64,000 nucleotides of DNA from Burkholderiales bacterium RIFCSPLOWO2_12_FULL_65_40 (GTDB lineage Bacteria; Pseudomonadota; Gammaproteobacteria; Burkholderiales; Burkholderiaceae_C). The notes under the pieces were generated by a model. That model had not been told where the DNA came from, searched no databases, and was given only the letters and a program-made list of their open reading frames with translations. Positions 1 through 8,292 of the stretch are shown here, piece by piece. Location of the stretch: assembly GCA_001770955.1 (NCBI GenBank), contig MESL01000043.1, positions 129,763 to 193,762 of the forward strand, read 5' to 3'. Within the stretch, counting starts at the first letter, position 1; the number at the start of each line of letters is the position of its first letter. Position numbers and translations under genes: made by a program.

Positions 1-345
1 GGCATTCCATGTGACGCCGTGGCGGGCGAAGCTGTCGGCCATCAGCCATGCGCCCACCTGCAGGTTGATGCACGGGTCGTAGAGGTCCGCCTCGCGGATA
101 CCGAAGCCGGCCAGCTTGGGCAGATGTCGGCTGTTGATCTGCATCAGGCCGATGTCGTAGCTGCCAGTGCGCTGCGCGTGGCCGCGGTTCACCGCCTTCG
201 GGTTCAAGTTCGACTCGGTACGGGCAACGGCGTAGAGCAACTCCGGCGCCACGCCGTAGCGCTGGGCCGCGGTGTCCCAGCACGGCGTCGCCAGCACCGG
301 CATGGCACACGCGATCGTCCCCACGAAAACGAGAACCTGACGCAT
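1..345 (-). CDS. Lytic transglycosylase, SLT family (partial, ICE transfer gene)
   Basis: The gene runs off the window edge, leaving the first 115 codons. The start ATG at 345 has a GGGGG-type ribosome site just upstream. Residues 1-19 form a signal peptide ending near VLAT. The mature part shows the lysozyme-like SLT core: catalytic Glu in the ARTESNLNP stretch, followed by GLMQINS. Proteins of this kind (IagB/VirB1-like) open peptidoglycan for a secretion or conjugation channel in the periplasm. It lies downstream of traD and the DUF4400 gene on the same strand, as in PFGI-1/ICEclc-type ICEs. The family call is firm; the conjugative role is inferred from context. Confidence 0.85.
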   Translation of the reverse strand, partial: MRQVLVFVGTIACAMPVLATPCWDTAAQRYGVAPELLYAVARTESNLNPKAVNRGHAQRTGSYDIGLMQINSRHLPKLAGFGIREADLYDPCINLQVGAWLMADSFARHGVTWNA

Positions 346-518
346 CGAAGACCCCCTGGGTGTTCAGGACCAACCCGCCACTGGACGAGCGCAGGGCGGG
401 CACGGGGTGAGGACCGGCGGGGCCGGTCAGGGTCATGTGCGGGTGGGGCGGGGGAGGCGGCTGGCGGGAGCCTCAGCCCGGCGGGGTCGGTGCGGGTGGG
501 CGGCGTGGCGCCGCGGGG

Positions 519-1016
519 TCAGCGCCGATGTCGCGGCGCGCGCTGAACCAGATGGCGCTCCACCATGTTGCGGCGCGCCTGGCCAAGTACTGCTGCTCCG
601 GATGGATCATCCTGCTGGCACAGCGCCACGCAGGCGGTGGTGATCTGGTCGAGTCCGAACTTGGGGTTCGGATGCTTGTTCACCGGCGAACACTGCAGGT
701 CGTGCAGCAACTCGTACTGGGGCCGCCATAGCGATTCGCGCCGACGCGGCGTGGTCGGCGAGCGCATGACCAGATCCGTCCCGAGAAAGCCGAAGATGCG
801 TTCGGCGGCGTCGTCACGGGTGAAGACGATGGCCACGCAGGCACTGAGCAGATCCGGGATGCGGAAAGTGGGCGATACGTTGTCGCCGCTGCGCAGCAGC
901 GCATACAGCCAGTTGTGTTCTTCCGTCCACAGGCGGGTTTCGACCACGTCGGTGGCGTCAATCCCGCCCGCGGATGGCAGGTCTGGAAGGTGAATGTTCG
1001 GCATGGCAGTCAGCAT
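519..1016 (-). CDS. Hypothetical ICE protein
   Basis: This 165-residue protein is not one I recognise. The ATG at 1016 is preferred over upstream in-frame ATGs (1058, 1136) because an AAGGA ribosome site lies 8 bases before it. It has no signal peptide or membrane segment. The C-terminus is basic (ends RAPRHRR). It sits between two other small unknown genes in the transfer region, so a role in conjugation or its accessory functions is only a contextual guess. Confidence 0.55.
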   Translation of the reverse strand: MLTAMPNIHLPDLPSAGGIDATDVVETRLWTEEHNWLYALLRSGDNVSPTFRIPDLLSACVAIVFTRDDAAERIFGFLGTDLVMRSPTTPRRRESLWRPQYELLHDLQCSPVNKHPNPKFGLDQITTACVALCQQDDPSGAAVLGQARRNMVERHLVQRAPRHRR

Positions 1017-1211
1017 GGCGTCGGTCCTTGTGTCCCGGAGTGCAATGAACACGCTCATGGGCGCATGGACGTAGAGTAGGAGCGGATGGCGCGGACGTCG
1101 CCTCGCAATGCCGCTCTTCTGAGGGGTGTTTCGCAATCAGCGTCCCACGACACCCGGAGTGGCCGGTGCGTGAAGACGGAGGGCCCTCTTGGCGCGTGCC
1201 GCGTCGCGCGG

Positions 1212-1520
1212 TCAGGCCTCGGGCGGTTGCGGCCCGAACAGCGGCAGCTCGTCGAGGATCGGGGCCTCCGCGTCGAAGAGCAGCCATTCGATTCCCGCCT
1301 GCGTCGCCAGCTCACCGATCACGGCCAGATCGTGCTCGACCGGCACGCGGTGCGGCGTCGTTCCCACATGAACCAGCCCGCCGAATTCGGTGGGATAGGC
1401 GTTCACGGACAGGGCATTGGCCTGCAGCTTCGCGCGCGTGGCGGGTTGCAGATGCGACAACGAGAGGACGGCAATGGTCTCGGCCAGTTCCCGCAGGCGG
1501 CCGATGCCGGCAGTGTTCAT
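1212..1520 (-). CDS. Hypothetical ICE protein, possibly DUF5983-like
   Basis: This is a 102-residue soluble protein. The ATG at 1520 has an AAGG ribosome site 7 bases upstream, which decides against the longer frame starting at 1625. The stretch LSLSHLQPATRAKL followed by YPTEFGGLVHV resembles small ICE/plasmid proteins that I loosely recall as DUF5983, but I cannot verify that. It is divergent from the XRE regulator at 1643, with about 120 bp between them that may hold both promoters. Confidence 0.5.
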   Translation of the reverse strand: MNTAGIGRLRELAETIAVLSLSHLQPATRAKLQANALSVNAYPTEFGGLVHVGTTPHRVPVEHDLAVIGELATQAGIEWLLFDAEAPILDELPLFGPQPPEA

Positions 1521-1642
1521 GCTTGGGCCTTCGCAAGGATGATGTGATTCGAGGATGAAACCCATGCGCCAGGAAGATTTGCCAAAAATCCTGTGGGTGA
1601 TCGTCCGTGGTGCGATTGCCATCATAAATCCACTATGCGGAA

Positions 1643-1888
1643 ATGCCTATTTCCTCGCCACGGCACGCCCGCGACCCTGTGCTCACCGCACTGGGCGATG
1701 CCATTCGCCGAAGTCGGCGCGCGCGAGGCATCTCCCAGGAGGATCTCGCGCACATCAGCGCCGTGGACCGTTCCTACATGAGCAGCATCGAGCGCGGAGT
1801 CCAGAATGCCGGCCTCGTCTCCATCGTGCGCATTGCGCGCGCGATGGACATGACGGTCACCGAACTGATGGCAGAGGCGGAGTTGTAG
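1643..1888 (+). CDS. XRE-family helix-turn-helix regulator
   Basis: This 81-residue protein is almost entirely one Cro/CI-type HTH domain, at residues 15-76. LGDAIRRSRRARGISQEDLA is followed by the recognition region VDRSYMSSIERG. It is a DNA-binding regulator, probably a repressor. It is the only plus-strand gene among the transfer genes and stands divergent from the small gene ending at 1212, so it may control that gene or itself. With no second domain, effector sensing is not expected. Confidence 0.8.
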   Translation: MPISSPRHARDPVLTALGDAIRRSRRARGISQEDLAHISAVDRSYMSSIERGVQNAGLVSIVRIARAMDMTVTELMAEAEL

Positions 1889-1903
1889 CGGGCGCCGCTC
1901 CGC

Positions 1904-2527
1904 TCAGGCGCGCTGGTGGAAGTGGGCGATGGCGCGGCCCAGCAGCACGGCCATCGCGATGGGAAACCCCGCCAGCGATGTCGGGTGCAGTTGCACCGGC
2001 AAGACAAAGGCGACGACGTTGGCGCAGGCGGTGATGATCAGCAGCGAGCACCACACGGCGAACATCTCGGGGTCGTGCTGCAGGAATTCCTTGGCCCGGA
2101 TGACGCGCACCAGCGCGCCGTCGGTGCCCGCGACCAGCACCAGGGGAAGAAGCCACGGCAGCCATTCGAGCAGGCTCGACAGGCGGTAGCTTGCGAGCAT
2201 GAGCAGGGCGTCCACCGAGCGGAAGTACGCATTGTTGAACAGGCGCTGGTTGACAGAGGCCATCTCGATCGCCACCGCGCCGTTGATGCCGGGTGTTCGA
2301 GGCATGTCTCTCGCCGCTGGTAGCGGGCTGGCCTCGGCCGCACCGGACTGCAGGCGCATCGCCCGGTCCAGCATGCGGTAGGCAGGCTCCGGACCCCAGA
2401 ACGCGACGGCCGCCTCGTGCTCGCTGCGCAACTGACCCAGGAATCGCTCGGGCGGATGCGCCGCAGGCACGTAGAGCACCAGCACGAGCAGCAGCACCAG
2501 GGAGACCACCGCGACCGCCCTGATCAT
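1904..2527 (-). CDS. DUF4400 / TIGR03747-type ICE membrane protein
   Basis: This 207-residue protein has four hydrophobic segments: about residues 4-20, 120-134, 158-176 and 184-200. The length, topology and place directly after traD match the DUF4400 family (integrating conjugative element membrane protein, PFL_4697 type). Its start overlaps the traD stop by 4 bp (ATGA), so the two are translationally coupled. A role in the inner-membrane part of the conjugation apparatus is inferred; no biochemical function is established as far as I know. Confidence 0.75.
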   Translation of the reverse strand: MIRAVAVVSLVLLLVLVLYVPAAHPPERFLGQLRSEHEAAVAFWGPEPAYRMLDRAMRLQSGAAEASPLPAARDMPRTPGINGAVAIEMASVNQRLFNNAYFRSVDALLMLASYRLSSLLEWLPWLLPLVLVAGTDGALVRVIRAKEFLQHDPEMFAVWCSLLIITACANVVAFVLPVQLHPTSLAGFPIAMAVLLGRAIAHFHQRA

Positions 2528-4425
2528 GCGGCAACCTCTTCGACGCGGTCATCGGCATCGGGGTCGATGATCGGAAAGCGGCCCTTGATGATGCGTCCGC
2601 CAGACACCGATGCGAAATACTGCAGGTTGGGCAGCTTGCCCAGCACTTCGGCGGGCACCACCTCCTCGAAGCTCTCGGTGAGCTGGGTCGAGTAGCTCGA
2701 CGAGAAATCTCCCAGGTGCGCGTCGGCGCCGTGGCTCAGGCCGACGCGCACCGTATGGATGGCGGTCTTGCCGAAGGTCTCGGTGACGAAGTCCTGCGTC
2801 GGCCGGTCTTTGGTGCGCAGGGCGATCAGGTTGTTCAGGTTTCCAACCGCCATGCGCGCAGCGTCCTCGCTGCCGAGGCGCTTGGCCAGGTCGGCCAGGG
2901 TCTGCATCGCGCAGGTCGTGAAGATGCCGCCCTCGGCACCCTTGTTGAGGATCTCGATCAGCGGCTGGTTGATGACGTTCGAGACCTCGTCCACGAACAG
3001 CGAGATGCGCTGGTAGGTGCCGAGGTTGTAGCGCATGCCCGCGCGGGCGGCCTGGTCGGCCAGGGCAAGCGCACCGATGGCGGAGGCCACCGAAGGGTCC
3101 GGCAGCGAATCCAGACACATGTAGAGGACGTGGCCGCCGCGTTCGATTTTCTCGAAGTTCATGATCGGGCGTTCGTCGTTCGCATCGAACGGGTCCGGTG
3201 ACAGGCTGCGGCCCAGGTCGCCGGAGGTGAGCATCGAAAGGACCGGCAACAGGTTGGCCGTGATCTTTTGATAGTGCTCCCTGTTGTGGCGAAACGTGCG
3301 GACCTGGGCGTCGAGCGTCTTGTTGCGCTGGTTCTGGGACACGTGGTGCTCGTAGTAGGCGACGAATGCCATCAGGTCAGCGCTGGCCGCTTCCGAGGGG
3401 CGGCGCATGTTGCCCTTGTGCGCGTCGTGCAGCAGCTTGCGCATCTCGGGCTGGTCGCGCCAGCCGTTGCCGAGCAGTTGCTCGTAGAAGCGCCGCAGCG
3501 ATGCTTCGAGGACCGGCTCGATGCCGCCTTCGATGTACTTGGTGAGTTTGATGAGGTTGGGGCGCTCTTCGAGCTCGACGAGACCCTGTACTACGACATT
3601 CACCGCATCCCACCCGAAGGCCGAGAATGCGCCGGCGGTGTCCGGCGGCATGATCGACTGGATGCGCGACGCGATCTCGGTCGGCTTCTGCCAGTTGAAC
3701 GTGAAGTCCAGCCGTACGCCTCGGTCGGGGAAGGCGGGGTGAAATTCCATGAAGGTGTCCGGCTCGCGGTAGTCCGCGCAGGCGCGTTCGACGATGCGCT
3801 TGAGCCGTCGGCTGTTCTTCGGGTCAATCACGATCACGACGTCGCCCCGGCGCACGGCCTGGGTGATCAGGTTGGCCAGCGCCACGCCTTTGCCGGATTG
3901 CGTGGTGCCCACCAGCAAGGTCCCACCTTCGAAGTTCTGCAGTGGCCGATGCAGCGGGTGTTCGACGGGCTCCACTCCGTGGATGTACGGAAGACCGATC
4001 TCGGCGTCGGGCTGGGCGGCCTGCCCCTGACCGAGCAGGCGCTGCAGCCAATGCGGGACGGCGAACTCACGGTAGTCCACCTTCGAGAGTTCGTACAGGC
4101 GCTGCGCATGAACCGGTTGCCATTCGAAGCCGAAGCCGAGGAATACCTGGGCAGGATCTTCGTTCAGGCGCGCGAGCTGGCGCGTGCTAATGACCTGGAT
4201 ACGCCGACCGCTCAGTGAACCGCGCAGGCGCAGCACGTGCGCGGCCTGGCCGAAGCGGCGCAGCGCCATGGTCGCGCAGGCACCCGCGAGCGCCAGCGAT
4301 GGAAGTAGTGGCAGTGCTCCCGTGGCGGCCACGCCAGTGAAGTAGCAGGCCGTGGCCAGCCAGGATAGGCCGGCGTGTGCCTCGAAAGCGGGGCGCCATG
4401 GCATTTCGTAGCGGCGGACGAGCAT
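2524..4425 (-). CDS. traD: Conjugative coupling protein TraD (VirD4-type ATPase)
   Basis: TraD is the inner-membrane ATPase that brings the relaxase-DNA complex to the type IV secretion channel. The 633-residue product has a short hydrophobic N-terminus (about 20-50), Walker A GTTQSGKG at 174-180, a following VVIVIDPKNS strand, and Walker B LFVDE at about 476-480. The start at 4425 is chosen over the frame's first ATG (4590) because GGGAG lies upstream and the relaxase stop is one base away. It forms an operon with the relaxase (upstream) and the DUF4400 gene (ATGA overlap). Length fits the ICE TraD family (TIGR03743). Confidence 0.92.
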   Translation of the reverse strand: MLVRRYEMPWRPAFEAHAGLSWLATACYFTGVAATGALPLLPSLALAGACATMALRRFGQAAHVLRLRGSLSGRRIQVISTRQLARLNEDPAQVFLGFGFEWQPVHAQRLYELSKVDYREFAVPHWLQRLLGQGQAAQPDAEIGLPYIHGVEPVEHPLHRPLQNFEGGTLLVGTTQSGKGVALANLITQAVRRGDVVIVIDPKNSRRLKRIVERACADYREPDTFMEFHPAFPDRGVRLDFTFNWQKPTEIASRIQSIMPPDTAGAFSAFGWDAVNVVVQGLVELEERPNLIKLTKYIEGGIEPVLEASLRRFYEQLLGNGWRDQPEMRKLLHDAHKGNMRRPSEAASADLMAFVAYYEHHVSQNQRNKTLDAQVRTFRHNREHYQKITANLLPVLSMLTSGDLGRSLSPDPFDANDERPIMNFEKIERGGHVLYMCLDSLPDPSVASAIGALALADQAARAGMRYNLGTYQRISLFVDEVSNVINQPLIEILNKGAEGGIFTTCAMQTLADLAKRLGSEDAARMAVGNLNNLIALRTKDRPTQDFVTETFGKTAIHTVRVGLSHGADAHLGDFSSSYSTQLTESFEEVVPAEVLGKLPNLQYFASVSGGRIIKGRFPIIDPDADDRVEEVAA

Positions 4426-4426
4426 G

Positions 4427-6193
4427 TCATCGACTCCCGTGTCCCGTGCGTGGGCCAGACGGGCCCGTGGACTCCGATGCGTTGGCAAGGGCGAAGGTAT
4501 GTTGGTCGATGCCTTCGACGTGCGTGGACATGAGCACGATGCCAAGCACCGTGGTATCGCGGATTTGACGGCATACCGTGGATAGTCCACCCGAGGGAGG
4601 CCGAAGAATCATCCGGGCATCGTCGAGTGCGCGGATCGCGGTGCCAGGCTGGATCCCGCGGCGCTCGAATTCGGTCAGGGGAATGAAGATGCCCTCGGCC
4701 ACGGTGGAGATGTCCGACGCTTCGGTGCCATCGCCGAGACCTGCCACGATGTCGCCCAGCGCTGTGCGAACGGCGGGGTTCAGCCTGAGTGGCGCCTGCA
4801 ACTTGACAGCGGGCCGTGTCGGAGTGGGTTGGAGTGGCGCTGTCGGTGTCCCGGCTTCATTCGGACTTGCCGCGTTCAATAGGGCGGGATCATGTGCCGT
4901 TTTTTCGGCGGGCGGATCAATCAGCAACAACTGGATTCCCGATGCGCCTGGTGCAGAGGATGGTGCAACCTTGGGTGCGGCCGGGGCCGCAGGTGTGGGC
5001 GTTGCCGCCGGAGGTGCGGGGCTCTGCGCTTTCGAGTCAGATGGCGGAGGAAGAAGGCTGGCCTCCAACGCGCAGGGTGGTGGTTCAAGGCCCGCCAGCA
5101 GGATGGCGGCGCTGGTGAGCTTGACGGCTTCCATGGGTGCCTTGGCGCCTGGCGGCTGGATCGCCCAGGTTTGCCGCGCTGCTTCTGCCGCCACCAGTAC
5201 GCCAGCCTCCAGTAGCAGCTCTAGCAAGGTCTGCGGAGACTTTGGGATGCCGACCAACTGGTCATTCTCTAGAAGAGCCAGCACGTCTTCGGCCGCACCG
5301 GGCCAGACCAGAAAGAGTCCTTCCGGCCCCAACCAGACGCGGCTTTTGTCGCGGTTGACCGCCCAGGCCGAATGGCCGGCCGCGAGGCGGCGCAGCGCAT
5401 CCACCAGGTAGCGCTCGAGGTGCGAGCCGTATTGGGGCTTGCCGTAGCGGTCGGCGCTGGCCAGCAGGTTGCGGTCGATCACCAGTGCCAGCGAACGGCG
5501 CACGAGTTCGTCGAGTACGTTGTGCTCGCGGTGCTGCGGGACACCGCCGATGCTGGCCATGAGCTGCGGCACGATGACGGCGTTCCCGCTGCCCAGCATC
5601 TGCAGCACCATGGCCGGAACGACATGCGGCAGCGCAAAGAGCCCCAGACCACGCGACTCGCGTGCGTTGGCGCGCCAGCGTACGAAGTAGCGGTCCGCAC
5701 CTTGGGACTTGAGCCACGGCGCCAGTCCTCCCAGGAATGCAGGCCATTCCTCGCCATCGGCAGTGGTCACGATCAAGTGCGACAGCACCCGATGCAGTTC
5801 GCAGCACAGGCCGCCGATGAAGGTTGCGACGCGCCAGCGCGGCTCCAACTCGCGGCGCTCGGAAATCGTCGAGCGGCCTGAGAAGATGTGGGCATCGGTG
5901 CCCTGCAGGCTGAAGAAGGCAGCCTCCAGTCCGAGTTGCAGCAGGCCACCTGGCGTGTGGAAGTAGTTGCCTGCCGTCGCGGGGAGCAGATGCACGAAGC
6001 CTGCGTATCCTTGGATCAGCGGCAGCAGATCGCGTTCGAAGGTCGCGCGATCCGCACCGAAGCATAGCTTGATGCGTGCCAGCAGTCCCTGGTGGAGCGC
6101 GAGGACCTGGATCAGCGGCAGTGCCTCGAAGCCGGGATCCGAGGATGAAAACGAATGCGCTGCGGTACTTGGTGGCGAAGGGCTTGGAGCCAT
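4427..6193 (-). CDS. traI: MobH-family relaxase (TraI of PFGI-1/ICEclc-type ICEs)
   Basis: This 588-residue protein is the candidate relaxase that would nick the ICE at oriT. The conserved N-terminal block is visible: GYAGFVHLLPATAGNYFHTP (62-81), GLEAAFFSLQGTDAHIF (88-104), then ISERRELEPRW and GLCCELHRVLSH. This is the TraI_2/MobH signature. A Pro/Ala-rich linker (about 390-480) leads to a C-terminal domain with WHTH-like character, at about 490-565. The start at 6193 has GGAG 9 bases upstream. It ends one base before traD. No oriT was identified. Confidence 0.88.
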   Translation of the reverse strand: MAPSPSPPSTAAHSFSSSDPGFEALPLIQVLALHQGLLARIKLCFGADRATFERDLLPLIQGYAGFVHLLPATAGNYFHTPGGLLQLGLEAAFFSLQGTDAHIFSGRSTISERRELEPRWRVATFIGGLCCELHRVLSHLIVTTADGEEWPAFLGGLAPWLKSQGADRYFVRWRANARESRGLGLFALPHVVPAMVLQMLGSGNAVIVPQLMASIGGVPQHREHNVLDELVRRSLALVIDRNLLASADRYGKPQYGSHLERYLVDALRRLAAGHSAWAVNRDKSRVWLGPEGLFLVWPGAAEDVLALLENDQLVGIPKSPQTLLELLLEAGVLVAAEAARQTWAIQPPGAKAPMEAVKLTSAAILLAGLEPPPCALEASLLPPPSDSKAQSPAPPAATPTPAAPAAPKVAPSSAPGASGIQLLLIDPPAEKTAHDPALLNAASPNEAGTPTAPLQPTPTRPAVKLQAPLRLNPAVRTALGDIVAGLGDGTEASDISTVAEGIFIPLTEFERRGIQPGTAIRALDDARMILRPPSGGLSTVCRQIRDTTVLGIVLMSTHVEGIDQHTFALANASESTGPSGPRTGHGSR

Positions 6194-6246
6194 CGAAGAA
6201 TCTCCGTGCCTGTGCGGGCGGATGGAGATCCATTGTTCAGGGATGG

Positions 6247-6909
6247 CTATGGCTTGGCCGGTGGCAATGGGGCCGGAGTGACGGGGATTTCGCCATCGGG
6301 AGATGGGGATGCACCACGAATTGGGGCGAGGTGAACGATGATGTCCGCGGAAATTGGGGGTGGCACGACATACGACGTGATCAATCTTGGATCCCGGTCA
6401 TACCGGTCCAGCAACTGGCAGAACGGGCAGGATCGTGATGCCGTATCCATGCCGCCAAGCGTGTCGAGGAACTCGCTGCCGCAACGGGGGCACGATGCCA
6501 GCTGAAAGCTCGCCGCCTTTGCTATCCATAGCCCTTCAGTATGGGCAGCAAGGTCGAAGGCGCGATCGAAGCTGATTCGCAACGGCTGCCGATGCATCGA
6601 CTGGTAATAGCGGTACGCCTCCACGAGGGCTTCGGCCGCAGGGCATCCCAGTTGGCGCAGCCGACGGAAGTTGGCGACGATGACGGACGCTTCGATCCGG
6701 TGCAGCAGGTTCGCGCCGTGATACCACTCACGGGAGTCCGGTGCCCGGCCGCGTGGCGGAAGTACTTGCCCGCTGAAAAGCAGGTGCAACAGCTCCTGCG
6801 GACGCAGGCCGGTGAGGTGATGAATGGTCCGGATGCGCGCTCCTAGGCTGGCGCAGTCTCGGGCCAGCGCCAGCATCCGCAGGCGCTGGCCGACTTTGGT
6901 TCCCGGCAT
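6247..6909 (-). CDS. FlhC-like transcriptional activator (SetC/BisC-type)
   Basis: This 220-residue protein resembles the flagellar master regulator FlhC. The N-terminal helical part is followed by a zinc site with cysteines at 140, 143, 161 and 164 (CPRC...CPFC), the arrangement seen in FlhC. The last 30 residues are Pro-rich. Its ATG directly follows the stop codon of the FlhD-like gene, so they form one operon. In ICEs such as SXT (SetDC) and ICEclc (BisDC), FlhDC-type pairs switch on transfer genes. The same role is inferred here, with the relaxase/traD operon just downstream as the likely target. Confidence 0.85.
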   Translation of the reverse strand: MPGTKVGQRLRMLALARDCASLGARIRTIHHLTGLRPQELLHLLFSGQVLPPRGRAPDSREWYHGANLLHRIEASVIVANFRRLRQLGCPAAEALVEAYRYYQSMHRQPLRISFDRAFDLAAHTEGLWIAKAASFQLASCPRCGSEFLDTLGGMDTASRSCPFCQLLDRYDRDPRLITSYVVPPPISADIIVHLAPIRGASPSPDGEIPVTPAPLPPAKP

Positions 6910-7224
6910 TCAGCGGGGCACCTGAATGGGATGCAGCGAAGGAGGGAAGGGCGGGCGCACTGCTGCGAGCGTGCCGGCCAATGCGGGCGGCGAGTCGATC
7001 AAGGCGAGAAAGTCGTTCCTGGGCACGAACAGCGAGGTGTCGCCGACCGCATGCACGAGAGACCAGATCTCGGAGGGCTGCATCGTACGCAGGCGCTCGG
7101 CCTGGGTGGTGTGCAGATGGAATTTGCGGCAGGTCTCCACCAAGTCTCGCTGCGCCCCCACGAGGATCACGTGGAGCAATTGCAGGTTGGTGGATTGCAC
7201 ATCGGACAGATGCAGGTGGCGCAT
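6910..7224 (-). CDS. FlhD-like transcriptional activator (SetD/BisD-type)
   Basis: This 104-residue protein aligns by eye with FlhD. Residues 10-67 (starting STNLQLLHVILVGAQRDLV) match the FlhD helical core, and a Pro-rich tail follows. FlhD forms a heteromeric activator with FlhC, and the FlhC-like gene begins immediately after this stop codon. The ATG at 7224 has AGGAA 7 bases upstream. It is divergent from the S24-type repressor at 7478, giving an activator-repressor switch across a 253-bp shared region. Function in ICE transfer control is inferred from SXT and ICEclc precedents. Confidence 0.8.
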   Translation of the reverse strand: MRHLHLSDVQSTNLQLLHVILVGAQRDLVETCRKFHLHTTQAERLRTMQPSEIWSLVHAVGDTSLFVPRNDFLALIDSPPALAGTLAAVRPPFPPSLHPIQVPR

Positions 7225-7477
7225 GATCGGTTCCTCATATCCCTGTTGGGTGGCTCAACGATGTTTCACGACGTCCTCGGATCGGGTTGATGGGGCTTTT
7301 TGGGGTACAGCATATGCTGCGGGTTATGGAAAACCCCACATCAAAAGCTGCTAACGGACGACTGGCTGAACTCGCCACGGACAAATGACGGCTATGGCGA
7401 CTGATTTCGCAATCGCGCACATCCGGTAACAAAAGTAGCAGTACAACACGCGGTTTCCGATAGGCAAGGAGACAAGC
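7225..7477. promoter_or_regulatory. Divergent control region between FlhDC-like operon and repressor
   Basis: This 253-bp gap separates two divergently read regulator genes and must hold both promoters. It contains a perfect 12-bp palindrome at 7308-7319 (CAGCATATGCTG), a candidate operator. Two A-rich tracts with related GCTGC/GTAGCAG neighbours lie near 7340 and 7430. It ends in a strong AAGGAGA ribosome site for the repressor. Assigning operators to the repressor is inference. Confidence 0.5.
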
Positions 7478-8224
7478 GTGACATCCACAAAAACTCCGGC
7501 GCGCTACCCCGCAAGGCATGTGCGTCCCCCTCGAAGGAACGGGCTTGTAGGTGGACAACGTGCCAGGGCTGGGCATGCAGGCCGCAATGCCGAAGAGGAG
7601 GGTGATCTCGACCTGGTTCCTGGTGTGCGCGACCGCCTGCATGCCAGACTAGTGGCCATGGGCATACCCGCCGCGAAGGAGGTTTCCTTTGTGGCCGGCA
7701 TCACGCAGCGGGCGGCGCAGAGCGTGCGTCGTTGGTTTGACATCCAGGAGCCCGGGTTGCCGGATCTCGAATCCTTTGCGCGACTGTGCGTTGGCCTGGG
7801 GTGCAGCGCGGACGAGATCATCGGTGTCCTTCATCGCGAGGTGCGCGATTCCGATCACGGCACTCCAATTGTCCAAATGGCCAACTGCATTCGCGCGATC
7901 ACCGATTCTCTGGTGTGGCGGGGTGAACTGGGAATTCCGATCCGTGTGCTTGGCGACGAGATGGCACCACGCTTGCGGACTGGGGACATCGTGTTTGTGA
8001 ACACGGCCATCACCCGTATCGAAGGCAATGGGATATACGCGTTCACCCGCGACAACGAAGTTCTTATCCGCCGCGTTGACCAGCGGATTGACAAGAGCAT
8101 CGTGCTCCAATGCGACAACAAGGCCTACCGGGATCATGAATGGACAGGGGCCGCTGCGGCCAAGCGTTCGGGCGTCAGTCTGCTTGGCAAGGTTCATGGC
8201 GGGATCAGCGTGCAGTTGTTCTGA
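7478..8224 (+). CDS. LexA/CI-like (S24-fold) ICE repressor lacking the catalytic dyad
   Basis: This 248-residue protein has an Arg-rich N-terminal extension (1-45), an HTH region (about 50-118) and a C-terminal S24/LexA-fold domain (about 150-248, with GDEMAPRLRTGDIVFV). It starts at GTG 7478 behind AAGGAGA. Its layout and divergence from the FlhDC-like pair suggest a SetR-type maintenance repressor. Unusually, the position of the catalytic Ser in the usual GDSM motif is Glu161, and the usual catalytic Lys position is Arg198. It may therefore fold like LexA but not self-cleave. The repressor role is inferred. Confidence 0.8.
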   Translation: MTSTKTPARYPARHVRPPRRNGLVGGQRARAGHAGRNAEEEGDLDLVPGVRDRLHARLVAMGIPAAKEVSFVAGITQRAAQSVRRWFDIQEPGLPDLESFARLCVGLGCSADEIIGVLHREVRDSDHGTPIVQMANCIRAITDSLVWRGELGIPIRVLGDEMAPRLRTGDIVFVNTAITRIEGNGIYAFTRDNEVLIRRVDQRIDKSIVLQCDNKAYRDHEWTGAAAAKRSGVSLLGKVHGGISVQLF

Positions 8225-8252
8225 CGGAAAGTCGTTCAGATCAATGGCGGAT

Positions 8253-8277
8253 TGCAGGAGGGATTGCCCCTCCTGCA
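8253..8277. terminator. Hairpin between convergent genes (bidirectional terminator candidate)
   Basis: A perfect 10-bp stem (TGCAGGAGGG / CCCTCCTGCA) with a 5-base loop lies between the repressor stop (8224) and the DUF932 stop (8293). The position suits a shared terminator for the two converging genes. There is no T-run on either side, so it is not a textbook intrinsic terminator. Confidence 0.5.
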
Positions 8278-8292
8278 GCCGCGACACGTTTA

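Noticed and set aside
4427..6193. Possible loss of a metal-binding HD motif in the MobH relaxase (LHRVLSH where HD might be expected)
   Set aside because: I recall the same CCELHRVLSH segment in other PFGI-1/ICEclc-type TraI proteins, so this is probably normal for the subgroup.
7478..8224. The repressor as a functional self-cleaving LexA-type protease
   Set aside because: Both catalytic positions (Glu161, Arg198) are replaced, so autoproteolysis is not supported by the sequence.
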